DNA from: Solirubrobacterales bacterium
Lineage (GTDB): Bacteria; Actinomycetota; Thermoleophilia; Solirubrobacterales; 70-9
DNA: 64,000 nucleotides
Direction of reading: 5' to 3'
Assembly: GCA_025450195.1 (NCBI GenBank)
Contig: JANWHW010000016.1
Span: 62,001-126,000 of the forward strand
The notes under the pieces are model-generated. The model was given only the letters and a program-made list of their open reading frames with translations, had not been told where the DNA came from and did not search any database. The position numbers and the translations under genes were made by a program. Below, piece by piece: positions 47,701-57,040 of this stretch. The first letter of the stretch is position 1. The number at the start of each line of letters is the position of its first letter.

Positions 47701-48734
47701 TGGAATTCGACGGTGTAGCTGGCTTCGTTGTTCGAGGACACCTGCTCGCCGGGTACGGGCTGGGCCTCAACTTCCAACGTCACCGTTCCCTGGGGTGCCG
47801 GGGTGAGCAGAATCGTCACGGTTTCGGTTTCCCCCGCCGCGATGCTGCTGATGCTCTGCTGCAAGGTGTTGCCGTTCACATTGACCGAGACGGTGACCCC
47901 GTTCTCAGTCGATTCGCCCTGGTTTTGGACTTGGACTTCGACTTCCGGCGTTTCTTCAGCCGTTACGGCGGTTGTGGATTCGGCTGTCAGTTCGGTGCCG
48001 TTGATGCTGGTCGCGATCAAGCCCAACCCATGAACGCCTGGGGTCGCCCCGCCGGTCGCCCCACTGACTGAGCCCAGCGCTGAGGTGACGGCTGCTTCGT
48101 CGAGCCACGTCGTCCCGTCCGGCACGAAGACGCTGTTCGGCACGTCGTCCCCTTCGACCCCGTTGTCGGCGAGCACGCCGTTGATCTTGGGTCGTGCGAC
48201 GGTGGAGTAGAGGACGTCGCTGGCCACCAGCTTCTTCATCTGTGCGGCGATGGTGGCCGTGGCCTTCTCGGAGCCGACATCCCCAAGGGCCGTGCTCATC
48301 TGTTCGGCGATTTCGTTCATCGCGCTGCCACGCAATTCGTAGACCAGCTCCAGCGCAGTCTGTGCGTCGCTCATGTCTCCGGGTGCATCGAGCCCGTCGA
48401 TCCGAGCCACGTAGCTGTCCATCGCGCTTCGGTCGGCGTTGACCTCCGCCACGAACTCGGTGACCGTGAGGCTGCCGGGATCGGCCAGCTTGCCGAAGAA
48501 GGTTTCGCTGGTCGTCGCCGTCTCGTCAACGATCTGAGTGACGTTCTCCGCGTAGTCGCTCAACGCTCGGTTCTGACGGGCGTTGAGACAGCCCTTGACG
48601 CCAAGCACGAGCAAAATGAGCACGAGCAGGCCGGCACCGAGTGCCAGACCACGTCGCAGCATGATCTGCTGCCGCTCAGGGCGTCGTGGGGGCCGCGCTC
48701 TGCGACGCGGCTCGGTTGCAAGCGAATCCTCCAA
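47697..48734 (-). CDS. Membrane-anchored protein with C-terminal CARDB-like domain, 345 aa
   Basis: A basic N-terminus (EPRRRARPPRRPERQQ) leads to one membrane helix (GLALGAGLLVLILLVLGVKG). A helical extracellular region of about 160 residues follows, then a beta domain (residues about 250-345) of CARDB/Ig type with NQGESTENGVTVSVNVNG. Such domains usually bind proteins or sugars at the cell surface. The TTG at 48734 is preceded by GGAGAG. A longer start at 48899 would overlap the divergent kinase. It lies between pheA and the kinase cluster, so a role in wall biology is possible but not shown. Confidence 0.75.
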   Translation of the reverse strand: MEDSLATEPRRRARPPRRPERQQIMLRRGLALGAGLLVLILLVLGVKGCLNARQNRALSDYAENVTQIVDETATTSETFFGKLADPGSLTVTEFVAEVNADRSAMDSYVARIDGLDAPGDMSDAQTALELVYELRGSAMNEIAEQMSTALGDVGSEKATATIAAQMKKLVASDVLYSTVARPKINGVLADNGVEGDDVPNSVFVPDGTTWLDEAAVTSALGSVSGATGGATPGVHGLGLIATSINGTELTAESTTAVTAEETPEVEVQVQNQGESTENGVTVSVNVNGNTLQQSISSIAAGETETVTILLTPAPQGTVTLEVEAQPVPGEQVSSNNEASYTVEFQ

Positions 48735-48876
48735 AAATGGCTCTCCGAAGCTGGTTGACTGGGCGGAGAGTATGCACGCTGGTGAGGTCGTGACGTCAAG
48801 ACCCGCAGCAAACCTTGCGTTTTTGGGCGTTTCCGCCCGCAGGAAAGCCACGCAGGGCGGCGAACTCGAAGAGGCT

Positions 48877-49794
48877 GTGGTCGGCTCCCTTGTCCTCAAC
48901 CGTTTTCTGATCGAGCGTCGGCTCGGCAGCGGCGGCTTTGGGGTTGTCTACGAGGCCTGGGACGGTCGTTTGGAGCGCCCGGTGGCCGTCAAGGCAATCG
49001 AATCGAAGAACGACGCCGGTGGGCGGGTGCTCCGCGAGGCGCAGGCCGCCGCCCGGCTCAACCACCCCGGCATCGTCACTCTCTATGAGATCGGCGAGGA
49101 GGACGGCCACGCCCTGCTCGTCAGCGAGCTGGTCGAAGGCTCGACCTTGTCTCGGCTGAGCCGTGAAGGAGAGTTGAGCGACCGCGAGATCGGCGAGATC
49201 GGCGCCGATCTCTGCGAGGCCCTCGATCACGCCCACGCCCACGCCGTCGTCCACCGCGACATCAAGCCGCAGAACGTTCTCGTTCCCGAGGACGGCGAGC
49301 CTCGGGCCAAGCTGATGGATTTCGGAATCGCCCGTCTTACGGATGCCGCGACGATCACGGTGCCGGGAGACGTCGTCGGAACGCTTGCCTATATGTCTCC
49401 CGAGCAGGCCGAAGGCCGAGCGGCGGGAGTGGAGGCGGATGTCTATTCGCTTGCGCTGACGCTCTATGAGTGTTGGAGCGGGGAGAACCCAAACCGGCGA
49501 ACGACGCCGGCGGCGACGGCCCGCGCGATCGGCTCCCGCCCACGCCCGCTTCACCGGCTCCGTGCGGACCTGCCTCGTGAGCTGACCAGGACGATCGACG
49601 ATTGCCTCGAGCAGCGCCCGTCGCGCCGGCCGAGCCTCGAGGATCTTGGCGTCGCGATCGAGGGCTCGCTCGACCAGCTCGAGGATCGCCCTCCTCGCGC
49701 CGCCCAGCCGATCGGGCTACGGTTGGGCCTTGCCGCGGCCGCCGCCGTGCTCGGCGCTTGGCTCGCGATCGGCCACGGAGCCGTGCTGCCGTAG
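48877..49794 (+). CDS. Ser/Thr protein kinase with C-terminal membrane anchor, 305 aa
   Basis: This is a Hanks-type kinase. It has the glycine-rich loop GSGGFGVVYEA, ATP lysine K39, the catalytic loop HRDIKPQN at 126-133, DFG at 148-150 and the APE-type MSPEQA. After the roughly 260-residue kinase domain, one membrane helix (LGLAAAAAVLGAWLAIG) ends the protein with almost no outside part, so it has no obvious sensor. Starts are uncertain: an ATG at 48772 is also in frame. I prefer the GTG at 48877, nearest to the GEYRLxxRLG-like kinase opening. It stops with TAG in the same frame as the next gene. Confidence 0.88.
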   Translation: MVGSLVLNRFLIERRLGSGGFGVVYEAWDGRLERPVAVKAIESKNDAGGRVLREAQAAARLNHPGIVTLYEIGEEDGHALLVSELVEGSTLSRLSREGELSDREIGEIGADLCEALDHAHAHAVVHRDIKPQNVLVPEDGEPRAKLMDFGIARLTDAATITVPGDVVGTLAYMSPEQAEGRAAGVEADVYSLALTLYECWSGENPNRRTTPAATARAIGSRPRPLHRLRADLPRELTRTIDDCLEQRPSRRPSLEDLGVAIEGSLDQLEDRPPRAAQPIGLRLGLAAAAAVLGAWLAIGHGAVLP

Positions 49795-49842
49795 GATTTC
49801 AGCCGATTTCCCGGCCAAACAGGACTGCCCTCGGCTGGCGCC

Positions 49843-49852
49843 AAGGAGGAGG
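49843..49852 (+). promoter_or_regulatory. Strong Shine-Dalgarno sequence before an ATC codon (fhaA)
   Basis: AAGGAGGAGG ends 5 bp before ATC at 49858, an ideal spacing. There is no ATG, GTG or TTG in frame between the upstream TAG and 49975, so this site helps decide the start. Confidence 0.7.
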
Positions 49853-49857
49853 CTCAG

Positions 49858-50628
49858 ATCAGCGTTCTACGCAACCTTGAGAGTCGGATCGAAGGCCTCG
49901 TCGAGGGGGTCTTCAGCCGTGCTTTCAGCTCGGAGGTCCAGCCGGTCGAGCTTGCTCGCAAGCTCGCCAAGGAGATGGATGCGCACAAGACCGCCGGGGT
50001 GGCTCGGGTGTATGTCCCGAACGAGTACACAGTCTTCCTCTCCAGCAAGGACCGTGCCAGGGTCGAGGGCTATGAGCGCTCGCTAGAGCAGGAGCTGTCC
50101 GGCTATCTGCTCGATCACGCTCGCCGCCGCGCCTATGACCTGCTGACCCGACCCACCGTCGATTTCAAAACAGACGAGCGCTTGCGGCTGGGAGAGTTCG
50201 GCATTCAGACCCGTTTGGTCAAGCCTCCTGCTCACGAGGGCGAGAGTCCCAGCCAGGGCGAGGAGGGCCACACAATGGTCTACTCGGCGGTCCGCGACGC
50301 GGCCTCCTCCAAGGACCCTTCCCCTTCGGCTCCAGCCTCCGTCACCACGCGGGCCGTCATCTCACTCGATGACCGCCGCTATGTGCTGGATGGCCCTCGC
50401 GCGACAATCGGCCGGTCCAAAGACGCCGATTGCGTACTGCGCGACCCAAACGTCTCCCGCCATCACGCCGAGCTTCGCCGCTCGCCCTCGGGCGATTGGA
50501 CTGTCGCCGACCTTGGCTCCACAAATGGGATCAAGGTCAACGGCCGCCGCGTCGGCTCAACCCGGCTCAACCCGGGCGATCAGGTGACCGTGGGAGCGAC
50601 GACCTTCGTGTTCGACATCGAGCAGTGA
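49858..50628 (+). CDS. fhaA: FHA-domain protein FhaA (DUF3662 plus FHA), probable ATC start
   Basis: Residues about 1-120 match DUF3662 (LRNLESRIEGLVEGVFSRAF, then ELARKLAKEMDAHKTA). Residues about 165-250 are a phosphothreonine-binding FHA domain with GRSKDADC, SRHHAEL and STNG. FhaA links kinases to cell-wall enzymes in mycobacteria. Related proteins begin MSVLRNLE; here the matching codons read ATC-AGC-GTT-CTA-CGC, after a strong Shine-Dalgarno sequence. Starting at the first canonical codon (49975) would remove a third of the conserved DUF3662 domain. So ATC initiation, giving 256 residues, is the best reading. Read-through of the kinase TAG is the alternative. Confidence 0.82.
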   Translation: MSVLRNLESRIEGLVEGVFSRAFSSEVQPVELARKLAKEMDAHKTAGVARVYVPNEYTVFLSSKDRARVEGYERSLEQELSGYLLDHARRRAYDLLTRPTVDFKTDERLRLGEFGIQTRLVKPPAHEGESPSQGEEGHTMVYSAVRDAASSKDPSPSAPASVTTRAVISLDDRRYVLDGPRATIGRSKDADCVLRDPNVSRHHAELRRSPSGDWTVADLGSTNGIKVNGRRVGSTRLNPGDQVTVGATTFVFDIEQ

Positions 50629-50641
50629 GAGTCTCTGACGC

Positions 50642-51112
50642 GTGGACTACGACCCGATCTCCGTCGCCCTCAAGTTCGGCTTCCTCGCCGTCCTCTACTT
50701 CTTCCTGCTCTGGATAGCTCGCAGCGCTCTGAAGGACCTCCGCGGCACCATCGCCCCGGCGCCTGATGCGACTGGCTTCCATGCGGCGCCGTACGGCGAG
50801 CCGGTAGGCGCCACGGAGTCCTGGTTGGTGGCCGAGCACGGCGGCGGTCTGACCGAGGGCAAGCGGTTTGACCTGATCGGCGGCCTTTCGATTGGGCGCT
50901 CCGGCGAAGCCGACGTGCAGATCGAGGACCGCTATGCCTCCGGCCTTCACGCCAGGATCTTCTCGCGAGATGGACGCACCTACGTCGAAGACATGGACTC
51001 CACGAACGGCACGCTCGTGAACGACGCGAAACTGAGAGGCGAGGTCGAGCTGATCGACGGCGACGTGGTCCGGATCGGCGATACGTCTTTCAGGTACGAG
51101 GCGGGTGGCTGA
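50642..51112 (+). CDS. fhaB: FHA-domain membrane protein FhaB (FipA partner type)
   Basis: An N-terminal membrane helix (FGFLAVLYFFLLWIARSAL) precedes a linker and an FHA domain at residues about 80-155 with GRSGEADV, SGLHARI and STNGT. FHA domains bind phosphothreonine on kinase substrates; FhaB acts in division control in mycobacteria. The GTG at 50642 lies 14 bp after fhaA. The 156-residue length and neighbours match the mycobacterial operon. The stop overlaps the phosphatase ATG (TGATG). Confidence 0.93.
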   Translation: MDYDPISVALKFGFLAVLYFFLLWIARSALKDLRGTIAPAPDATGFHAAPYGEPVGATESWLVAEHGGGLTEGKRFDLIGGLSIGRSGEADVQIEDRYASGLHARIFSRDGRTYVEDMDSTNGTLVNDAKLRGEVELIDGDVVRIGDTSFRYEAGG

Positions 51113-52290
51113 TGCTGCGAGTCGACGAACAGGTCTCCCGCACGGACACCGGCCGCCAGCGCAGTGCCAACGAGGACTCCTTCTTCGTCCGCTCGCCGAT
51201 CTTCGTCGTCGCGGACGGCATGGGAGGCGCGCAAGCGGGAGAGGTGGCTTCGAAGACCGCGGCTGAGGCATTCGCCATCGACCTGCCCGATGCGCCGCCT
51301 GAGCAGGTCCTTCGCGAGACGATCGAGGACGCCAATCGCCAGATCCACGAGCTCGCTCGCGCCGATCCGTCTCGGGCGGGGATGGGAACGACGATCACAG
51401 CGGCAATCGTCGATGCCCAGAGCGAAGAGGTTTCGATCGGCCACGTTGGAGACAGCCGCGCCTACCGGCTGCGTGGCGGCAAGCTCGAGCGCCTCACCCG
51501 CGACCACTCGCTGGTCGAGGAGATGCGTCGCAAAGGCCAGATCACCGATGCCCAGGCCGAGGACCATCCCCAGCGCTCGATCATCACCCGGGCCCTGGGC
51601 CCCGAGCCCGAGGTTGAGGTCGACGTGCAGACGGTTCCCGCCGCACCCGGCGATGTCTTCCTGATTTGCTCCGACGGGCTGACCACGATGGTCGACGAGG
51701 ACCGGATCCGTGAGGTCCTGGCCGGGGTCCAGTCTGTGGATGAAGCGGTGCGCAGCCTGATCGAGGAGGCAAACCGGGCCGGTGGGCGCGACAACATCAC
51801 CGCCCTCGCCTTCCGCCTCGAAGACGCCGCCGCACCGCAGCGTGCACCCGAGAGTCCGACTCTGGTCGGCTCAGCCGCGGAGGAGGCCGGGCTCACTGCC
51901 GCCGAGGTCCGCCGCCGCGCCGCGACGGCAGCGGCCAAGGAGCGACGCGAGCAGCTGGCGGCCAAGCCGAAGGGGCGACGCCTGCGCACGACGGTAAAGG
52001 TGCTCGCCGCCGTGGTTGTGCTCGCCGCCCTAGCGCTCGGCGCCTTTTACGGCAGCCGACAGGTGTGGTTCCTCGGCACCGATTCCGGGGGCCGCGTCGC
52101 TCTCTATCGCGGCCTTCCCTACGAGCTTCCCTTCGGTATCGAGCTTTACCAGCAGCGCTACGCGACGCCGATCCAAACCACCTCACTGCCGCCACGGCGC
52201 AGAGAAGCGGTGAGCGGCCACGATCTTCGTTCCCGCGACGACGCGGCTTCGCTGGTGGAAGACATCGAACGCAGCCAGGGAGTTCCATGA
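51112..52290 (+). CDS. pstP: PP2C-family Ser/Thr phosphatase PstP
   Basis: PstP reverses the cluster's kinases. The metal-dependent PP2C domain (residues about 1-240) contains RSANEDSFF, VADGMGG, GDSRAYRL, the TRDHSLVEEMRRKGQI segment and GGRDNITALAF. A cytosolic linker, one membrane helix (VKVLAAVVVLAALALGAFYG) and a short external domain follow, for 392 residues. This matches actinobacterial PstP topology. It is coupled to fhaB by 1 nt and lies 19 bp before the rodA gene. Confidence 0.96.
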   Translation: MLRVDEQVSRTDTGRQRSANEDSFFVRSPIFVVADGMGGAQAGEVASKTAAEAFAIDLPDAPPEQVLRETIEDANRQIHELARADPSRAGMGTTITAAIVDAQSEEVSIGHVGDSRAYRLRGGKLERLTRDHSLVEEMRRKGQITDAQAEDHPQRSIITRALGPEPEVEVDVQTVPAAPGDVFLICSDGLTTMVDEDRIREVLAGVQSVDEAVRSLIEEANRAGGRDNITALAFRLEDAAAPQRAPESPTLVGSAAEEAGLTAAEVRRRAATAAAKERREQLAAKPKGRRLRTTVKVLAAVVVLAALALGAFYGSRQVWFLGTDSGGRVALYRGLPYELPFGIELYQQRYATPIQTTSLPPRRREAVSGHDLRSRDDAASLVEDIERSQGVP

Positions 52291-52309
52291 GCTCTGTGGG
52301 GCGTATTTC

Positions 52310-53644
52310 GTGATCTCGGCGAGAAACCGGGAGCTGGCTGCCCTGATCCCGGTCGCCTTACTCCTCACAGCCGGATTCGCCGCCGTCTTCGCCCAGGAGA
52401 ACACTCGGCTGGGCGATCTCAGCTTGGTCTACGGCGCCTACTTCCTCGCGGTTTGCCTCGCCGCCCACATCTACCTGCGGATCCGCCTCCCCGACGCCGA
52501 CCCCTACCTCTTCCCACTAGTTGCTCTGTTGACCGCCTTCGGGCTGGTGATGATCTACCGGATCGACGCCGATCTGGCTCGCGACCAGGCCAACTGGTTC
52601 GTACTCGGCCTTGTCCTCTTTGCGCTGACCATCCACTTCCTGCGTGACTACGACGTGCTGGAGCGCTACCGATACACGATCGCCGCCGTCGGCCTGCTGT
52701 TGCTCTTGGCGCCGCGCCTGCCGGGGATAGGCCAGCAGGTGAACGGGGCCTACCTCGGGGTAGAGCTCGGCCCGCTCGCCTTTCAGCCCGCCGAGTTCTC
52801 AAAGATCTGCATCGTCGTCTTCCTCGCCAGCTACCTGCGCGAGCATCGCGAGGTGCTGATCGTCGGCGCCCGCCGCGTACTGGGGGTGACGCTGCCGCCG
52901 CTGAAGCACCTCGGCCCGCTGCTGGTCGTCTGGGGCGCGTCGATGTTCATGCTCGTCTTCATCCGCGATCTGGGCAGCTCACTGATGTTCTTCGCGGCCT
53001 TCCTGGCCCTGCTCTACGTGGCGACCGGGCGCTTCTCCTTCGTCGTGATCGGGATGGCGATGTTCCTCCTCGGCGCCTGGTTCTTCTCCTCGACCGTGCC
53101 TCACGTGCACGACCGGATCGAGGTGTGGCTCGATCCCTACAGCGATCCGACCGAAAGCGGCTATCAGGTCCTGCAATCGATCTTCGCCCAGGCCGATGGG
53201 GGACTGTTCGGCAAAGGGTTCGGTCAGGCGTTGGTGACGATCCCGGGGAGCAACGACGCCCTTCTGCCCGCCGCGCAGACCGACACGATCTACGCGTTGA
53301 TCGTCAACGAGCTGGGCCTGTTCGGGGCCTGCGGCGTGGTGCTGATCTATTTGCTGATCACCGCCCGGGGCTTCAAGATCGCGCTGCTGGCCGCCGACGG
53401 CTTCTCAAAGCTGCTCGCGACCGGACTGACCGCGGTCTTCGCGATCCAGGCCTTCGTGATCATCGGCGGCGTAACTCGGGTGATCCCGCTGACCGGCGTC
53501 ACCCTGCCCTTCATCAGCTACGGCGGCAGCTCGATCGTCGCCAACTTCGTCTTGCTGGCCCTGCTGCTCCTGATCTCCGATCGCGCCCGCCGTGAGGCCG
53601 GCTCTTCGGGCCGCCTCGGCGAACCGGCGATGGGGGGCTCGTGA
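52310..53644 (+). CDS. rodA: FtsW/RodA/SpoVE-family glycan polymerase
   Basis: SEDS proteins polymerise glycan strands from lipid II. The 444-residue protein has about ten membrane helices. Family motifs include FGLVMIYRID near TM2, GPLAFQPAEFSKI, the catalytic-loop region with VWLDPYSDPTESGYQVLQS, and the terminal FISYGGSSIVANF. The GTG start at 52310 is 19 bp after pstP. The pbpA GTG overlaps its stop, so transpeptidase and polymerase are coupled, as in the mycobacterial rodA-pbpA pair. Confidence 0.95.
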   Translation: MISARNRELAALIPVALLLTAGFAAVFAQENTRLGDLSLVYGAYFLAVCLAAHIYLRIRLPDADPYLFPLVALLTAFGLVMIYRIDADLARDQANWFVLGLVLFALTIHFLRDYDVLERYRYTIAAVGLLLLLAPRLPGIGQQVNGAYLGVELGPLAFQPAEFSKICIVVFLASYLREHREVLIVGARRVLGVTLPPLKHLGPLLVVWGASMFMLVFIRDLGSSLMFFAAFLALLYVATGRFSFVVIGMAMFLLGAWFFSSTVPHVHDRIEVWLDPYSDPTESGYQVLQSIFAQADGGLFGKGFGQALVTIPGSNDALLPAAQTDTIYALIVNELGLFGACGVVLIYLLITARGFKIALLAADGFSKLLATGLTAVFAIQAFVIIGGVTRVIPLTGVTLPFISYGGSSIVANFVLLALLLLISDRARREAGSSGRLGEPAMGGS

Positions 53645-55098
53645 ACCGCCAAATCGTCAAGCTGTTCGGGCTGGTCATGGCTCTCTTTGCGGTGCTGATC
53701 GGCTTCACTTCCTACTGGGCGGTCTTCGAGGCCAAGGCCCTGAAGGAAAAGGACGCGAACAAGCGCCCGCTGCTGGAGCAACAGCGAATCGAGCGCGGCA
53801 GGATCCTCACCGCCGACGGCACGGTGATCGCCCGCTCGGTCTCCAAGGGCAGGGGCGCCAACAAGCGCTACGTCCGCCGCTATCCGGAAGGGGCCCTGTA
53901 CGGACACCCGATCGGCTACAGCTTCGTGCGCGAGGGAGATTCCGAGTTCGAGCAGTTCCACAACGACGAGCTGATCGGCAACGAGTCGGAGTTCGCCTCC
54001 ATCGTCGATGAGCTCCTCGGCCATCAGCAGAAGGGCAACGACATCGTCACCAACATCGATTCCAATGCTCAGCGGGTCGCTCTGAGCGCTCTCGAATCGG
54101 CAGGCTTCGGAGCGGTGGTGGCGATAGAGCCGAGCAGTGGTGAGGTGAAGGTGCTCGCCTCCAACCCTCCCTTCGACCCCAACCGCGTCCCCTTCGAATT
54201 GACCGAGCTGAACCAGAACGAAATCGAAGCGCCGCTATTCAACCGAGCGACCCAGGGGCAGTACCCGCCAGGCTCGACTTTCAAGGTCGTCACCGCGGCA
54301 GCCGGCCTCGACAGCGGCGCAATCACTGCCGAAACGCCGATCGACGCGCCGGGGTCGCTCGAAGTCGAAGGCACCGCGCTGGAAAACGACTTCGGCCAGG
54401 ACTTCTTCGGGGCCACCCTCGACACGGCGCTGACCAACTCGGTCAACACCTGGTTCGGGCAGCTGGGCCAGCAGCTCGGCAACGACACGATGTTCGAATA
54501 CATGGAACGGTTCGGATTCAATTCGATCCCGCCGATTGACCTGCCCGAAGACGAGGTTTCCCCCAGTGGGGTCTTCTTCGAAGAAGAGCTGCTCGATCAC
54601 AACGATCCGGTCGACCTGGCGCGGATGGCGATTGGGCAGGAGCGGTTGGCGGTGACGCCGTTGCAGATGACGATGGTTACCGCAGCGGTCGCCAATGAAG
54701 GCAGGTTGATGAAGCCGCAGATCTGGAACCGGGTTATCGACCCCGATGGCCGCGTTACCGATCGTCTCGATCCCTCCGAGTACAGCCAGCCGATTGACGA
54801 GGAGACGGCGGCGGAGCTGACGACGGCGATGGAAGGGGTGGTCAGCTCCGGAACCGGTACCAACGCGGCAATCCCCGGCGTCGCTGTGGCCGGCAAGACG
54901 GGCACCGCCGAAACGCCGGGCAACGAGGCCTGTGGCGGGGGTGTCGACGAGAACCAGGCTTGGTTCATCGGCTTCGCGCCCGCCGACGATCCCGAGATCG
55001 CGATCGCCGCGACGGTCGAGTGCACCGAACAGTTCGGAAACGACGTAGCGGCACCGATCTTCCGCGAAGTCGCGGAAGCAATCCTCGATGAGGGCTGA
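53641..55098 (+). CDS. pbpA: Class B penicillin-binding protein PbpA
   Basis: The transpeptidase cross-links peptidoglycan during elongation. A single N-terminal anchor (LFGLVMALFAVLIGFTSYWAV) is followed by a dimerisation region. The active-site motifs are STFK (S212-K215), SVN (267-269) and KTGT (419-422). The 485 residues match mycobacterial PbpA. The GTG at 53641 overlaps the rodA stop as GTGA. A cysteine pair near the C-terminus (NEACGG, VECTEQ) could form a disulfide outside the cell. Confidence 0.96.
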   Translation: MNRQIVKLFGLVMALFAVLIGFTSYWAVFEAKALKEKDANKRPLLEQQRIERGRILTADGTVIARSVSKGRGANKRYVRRYPEGALYGHPIGYSFVREGDSEFEQFHNDELIGNESEFASIVDELLGHQQKGNDIVTNIDSNAQRVALSALESAGFGAVVAIEPSSGEVKVLASNPPFDPNRVPFELTELNQNEIEAPLFNRATQGQYPPGSTFKVVTAAAGLDSGAITAETPIDAPGSLEVEGTALENDFGQDFFGATLDTALTNSVNTWFGQLGQQLGNDTMFEYMERFGFNSIPPIDLPEDEVSPSGVFFEEELLDHNDPVDLARMAIGQERLAVTPLQMTMVTAAVANEGRLMKPQIWNRVIDPDGRVTDRLDPSEYSQPIDEETAAELTTAMEGVVSSGTGTNAAIPGVAVAGKTGTAETPGNEACGGGVDENQAWFIGFAPADDPEIAIAATVECTEQFGNDVAAPIFREVAEAILDEG

Positions 55099-55143
55099 GC
55101 ATGTTGAATGACGGTGTGATGAGTCCTTCCAGGGGAGGAGCAG

Positions 55144-57009
55144 GTGCCTGACATGGATCAGGGAGCGGTGGTCGACGGCCGCTACCGCCTCGTGCAGAAA
55201 CTCGGCTCGGGCGGGATGGCCGATGTCTGGCTCGCCGAAGACCCCCACCTGCAGCGCCACGTCGCGCTCAAGGTCTTGCATCAGCACTTTGCTCAGGATC
55301 GCGAATTCGTCGAACGCTTCCGCCGCGAGGCCGAGGCCGCCGCCGGGCTGCAGCACCCGAACATCGTCTCGATCTTCGACCGGGGGGAGGTAAACGGGAC
55401 CTACTACATCGCGATGCAGTACATCCAGGGCCGCTCGCTGAAGCAGCTGATCGACGAGGGGCTCAGCCCCGAGAAGGCCGTTGGGCTGATTCGCCAGGTC
55501 CTGGAGGCAGCGGGCTTTGCCCATCGCAACGGCGTGGTGCACCGGGACCTGAAGCCGCAGAACGTGATCGTCGACGCCGACGGCAAGGCGATCGTCACCG
55601 ACTTTGGCATCGCCCGTGCCGGCGCCTCGGAAATCACCAGGGCGGGCTCGGTGATGGGCACGCCGCACTACCTCTCGCCGGAGCAGGCACAGGGCTTCGA
55701 CGTGACCGCGGTCTCAGACCTCTACTCGATAGGGATGGTTCTCTTCGAGGCGCTCACCGGGCGCGTCCCATTCGAAGCCGACTCCGCTGTGGCGATCGCG
55801 ATGAAACAGGTCTCGCAGGCGCCCCAGCGCCCCAGCTCGATCAATCCCAAAGTCTCCCCGGCCCTCGACGCAGTCGTGATGCGGGCGCTGGAAAAGGAAC
55901 CCGGGAATCGCTTCCAGAACGCCGATGCGTTCATCGCCGCGCTCGACGCGGCGCTTCAGGACCCTGCCGGGGGCCGCGGCACAGCGATGTTTGCGCCGCT
56001 GCCGCCAATCGTTGCGGCCCCTGGCCAAGCGAACGATGAGCTGAGCGCCGAGGAGGAAGCCGCCCGCAAGCGACGACGACGGATCTGGATGGCCGTGGCG
56101 CTGGCGGTTCTGATCGGCGCCTTGATCGGGTTCCTCGCCACCCGCGACACGACAGCCGAGGTGCCGAACGTAACCGGCAGCCAACTCGGCGACGCCGAAC
56201 GTCTGCTGAAGAACAACGGCTTCACGGTGGGGGAAGTGAAGCGGGTTGAGCGCGTAGCCCCGGCGAACGAAGTGCTCGAGCAGGATCCCACGGACGGCGA
56301 GGTCTCACTCGACTGCAGCTTCCTCAATCTGTTTTGCTCGAAGCCCGAGGTGGCGCTGACGGTTAGCGCCGGCCCCGGTACGGAAAAAGTCCCCGCGACC
56401 GCTGGCCTGGCCCAGCAAAAAGCGAGCGAAGCGCTGAGGGACGCCGGCTTTGAGCCACAGGTGGTAGGCGCCAATTCCGAAGACGTCGATGCGGGGACCG
56501 TCATCCACTCCGAACCCTCCGCGGGCACCACAGTGATGCGCGGCTCGACCGTGATCCTGAAGGTTTCGAAAGGCCCCAAGCTGCAGAAGGTGCCGGTCCT
56601 GGTCGGCTCCCCGCACGGCGTGGCGGTGGAGCAAATCCACGAGCGAGGCCTCGTCCCAGACGTCACGGAAGAGGAGAGCTCCGCCCCTGCCGGAGAGGTG
56701 ATCCGCCAGTCCCCCAGCGCCGGCTCCGAACTGCCGCGCGGGGCGTCGGTGATGATCGTGGTTTCCAAGGAAGAGGAGTCGCTGACCGTGCCCAACGCGA
56801 TCGGAGTGGAACGCAAGACCGCGGTCGAAGAAATGCGCGCGGCTGGGCTCAATCCGACCGTGCAAGAACAGGAAACCGAAGTTCCCTCTCAGGTTGGCCG
56901 CGTCACCGATCAATTCCCCCCGCCTGGTTCGGAAGTCCAGGCCGGCTCGACCGTGACGTTGGTCGTCGGCAAGCGAGCGGCGGGCTCGACCACTCCCGAA
57001 TCCGAATGA
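55144..57009 (+). CDS. pknB: PASTA-domain Ser/Thr protein kinase PknB
   Basis: The kinase domain (residues about 10-270) has GSGGMADVWLAED, the ATP lysine in VALKVLH, HRDLKPQN, DFGIA and the PEQAQG segment. A membrane helix lies near 317-336. Four PASTA domains follow, opening at EVPNVTG, KVPATAG, KVPVLVG and TVPNAIG; these bind muropeptides or lipid II and localise the kinase. The first PASTA unit carries an extra loop with two cysteines (SLDCSFLNLFCSKP). The GTG at 55144 follows GGGGAGGAG. It ends 32 bp before ddl. Confidence 0.96.
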   Translation: MPDMDQGAVVDGRYRLVQKLGSGGMADVWLAEDPHLQRHVALKVLHQHFAQDREFVERFRREAEAAAGLQHPNIVSIFDRGEVNGTYYIAMQYIQGRSLKQLIDEGLSPEKAVGLIRQVLEAAGFAHRNGVVHRDLKPQNVIVDADGKAIVTDFGIARAGASEITRAGSVMGTPHYLSPEQAQGFDVTAVSDLYSIGMVLFEALTGRVPFEADSAVAIAMKQVSQAPQRPSSINPKVSPALDAVVMRALEKEPGNRFQNADAFIAALDAALQDPAGGRGTAMFAPLPPIVAAPGQANDELSAEEEAARKRRRRIWMAVALAVLIGALIGFLATRDTTAEVPNVTGSQLGDAERLLKNNGFTVGEVKRVERVAPANEVLEQDPTDGEVSLDCSFLNLFCSKPEVALTVSAGPGTEKVPATAGLAQQKASEALRDAGFEPQVVGANSEDVDAGTVIHSEPSAGTTVMRGSTVILKVSKGPKLQKVPVLVGSPHGVAVEQIHERGLVPDVTEEESSAPAGEVIRQSPSAGSELPRGASVMIVVSKEEESLTVPNAIGVERKTAVEEMRAAGLNPTVQEQETEVPSQVGRVTDQFPPPGSEVQAGSTVTLVVGKRAAGSTTPESE

Positions 57010-57040
57010 CCGGTCTTCGGATACGTTCGCGAGGCGCCGG

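Noticed and set aside
54235-55668. 477-residue minus-strand frame across pbpA and pknB
   Set aside because: It spans the pbpA-pknB junction antisense to two catalytic domains with all motifs intact.
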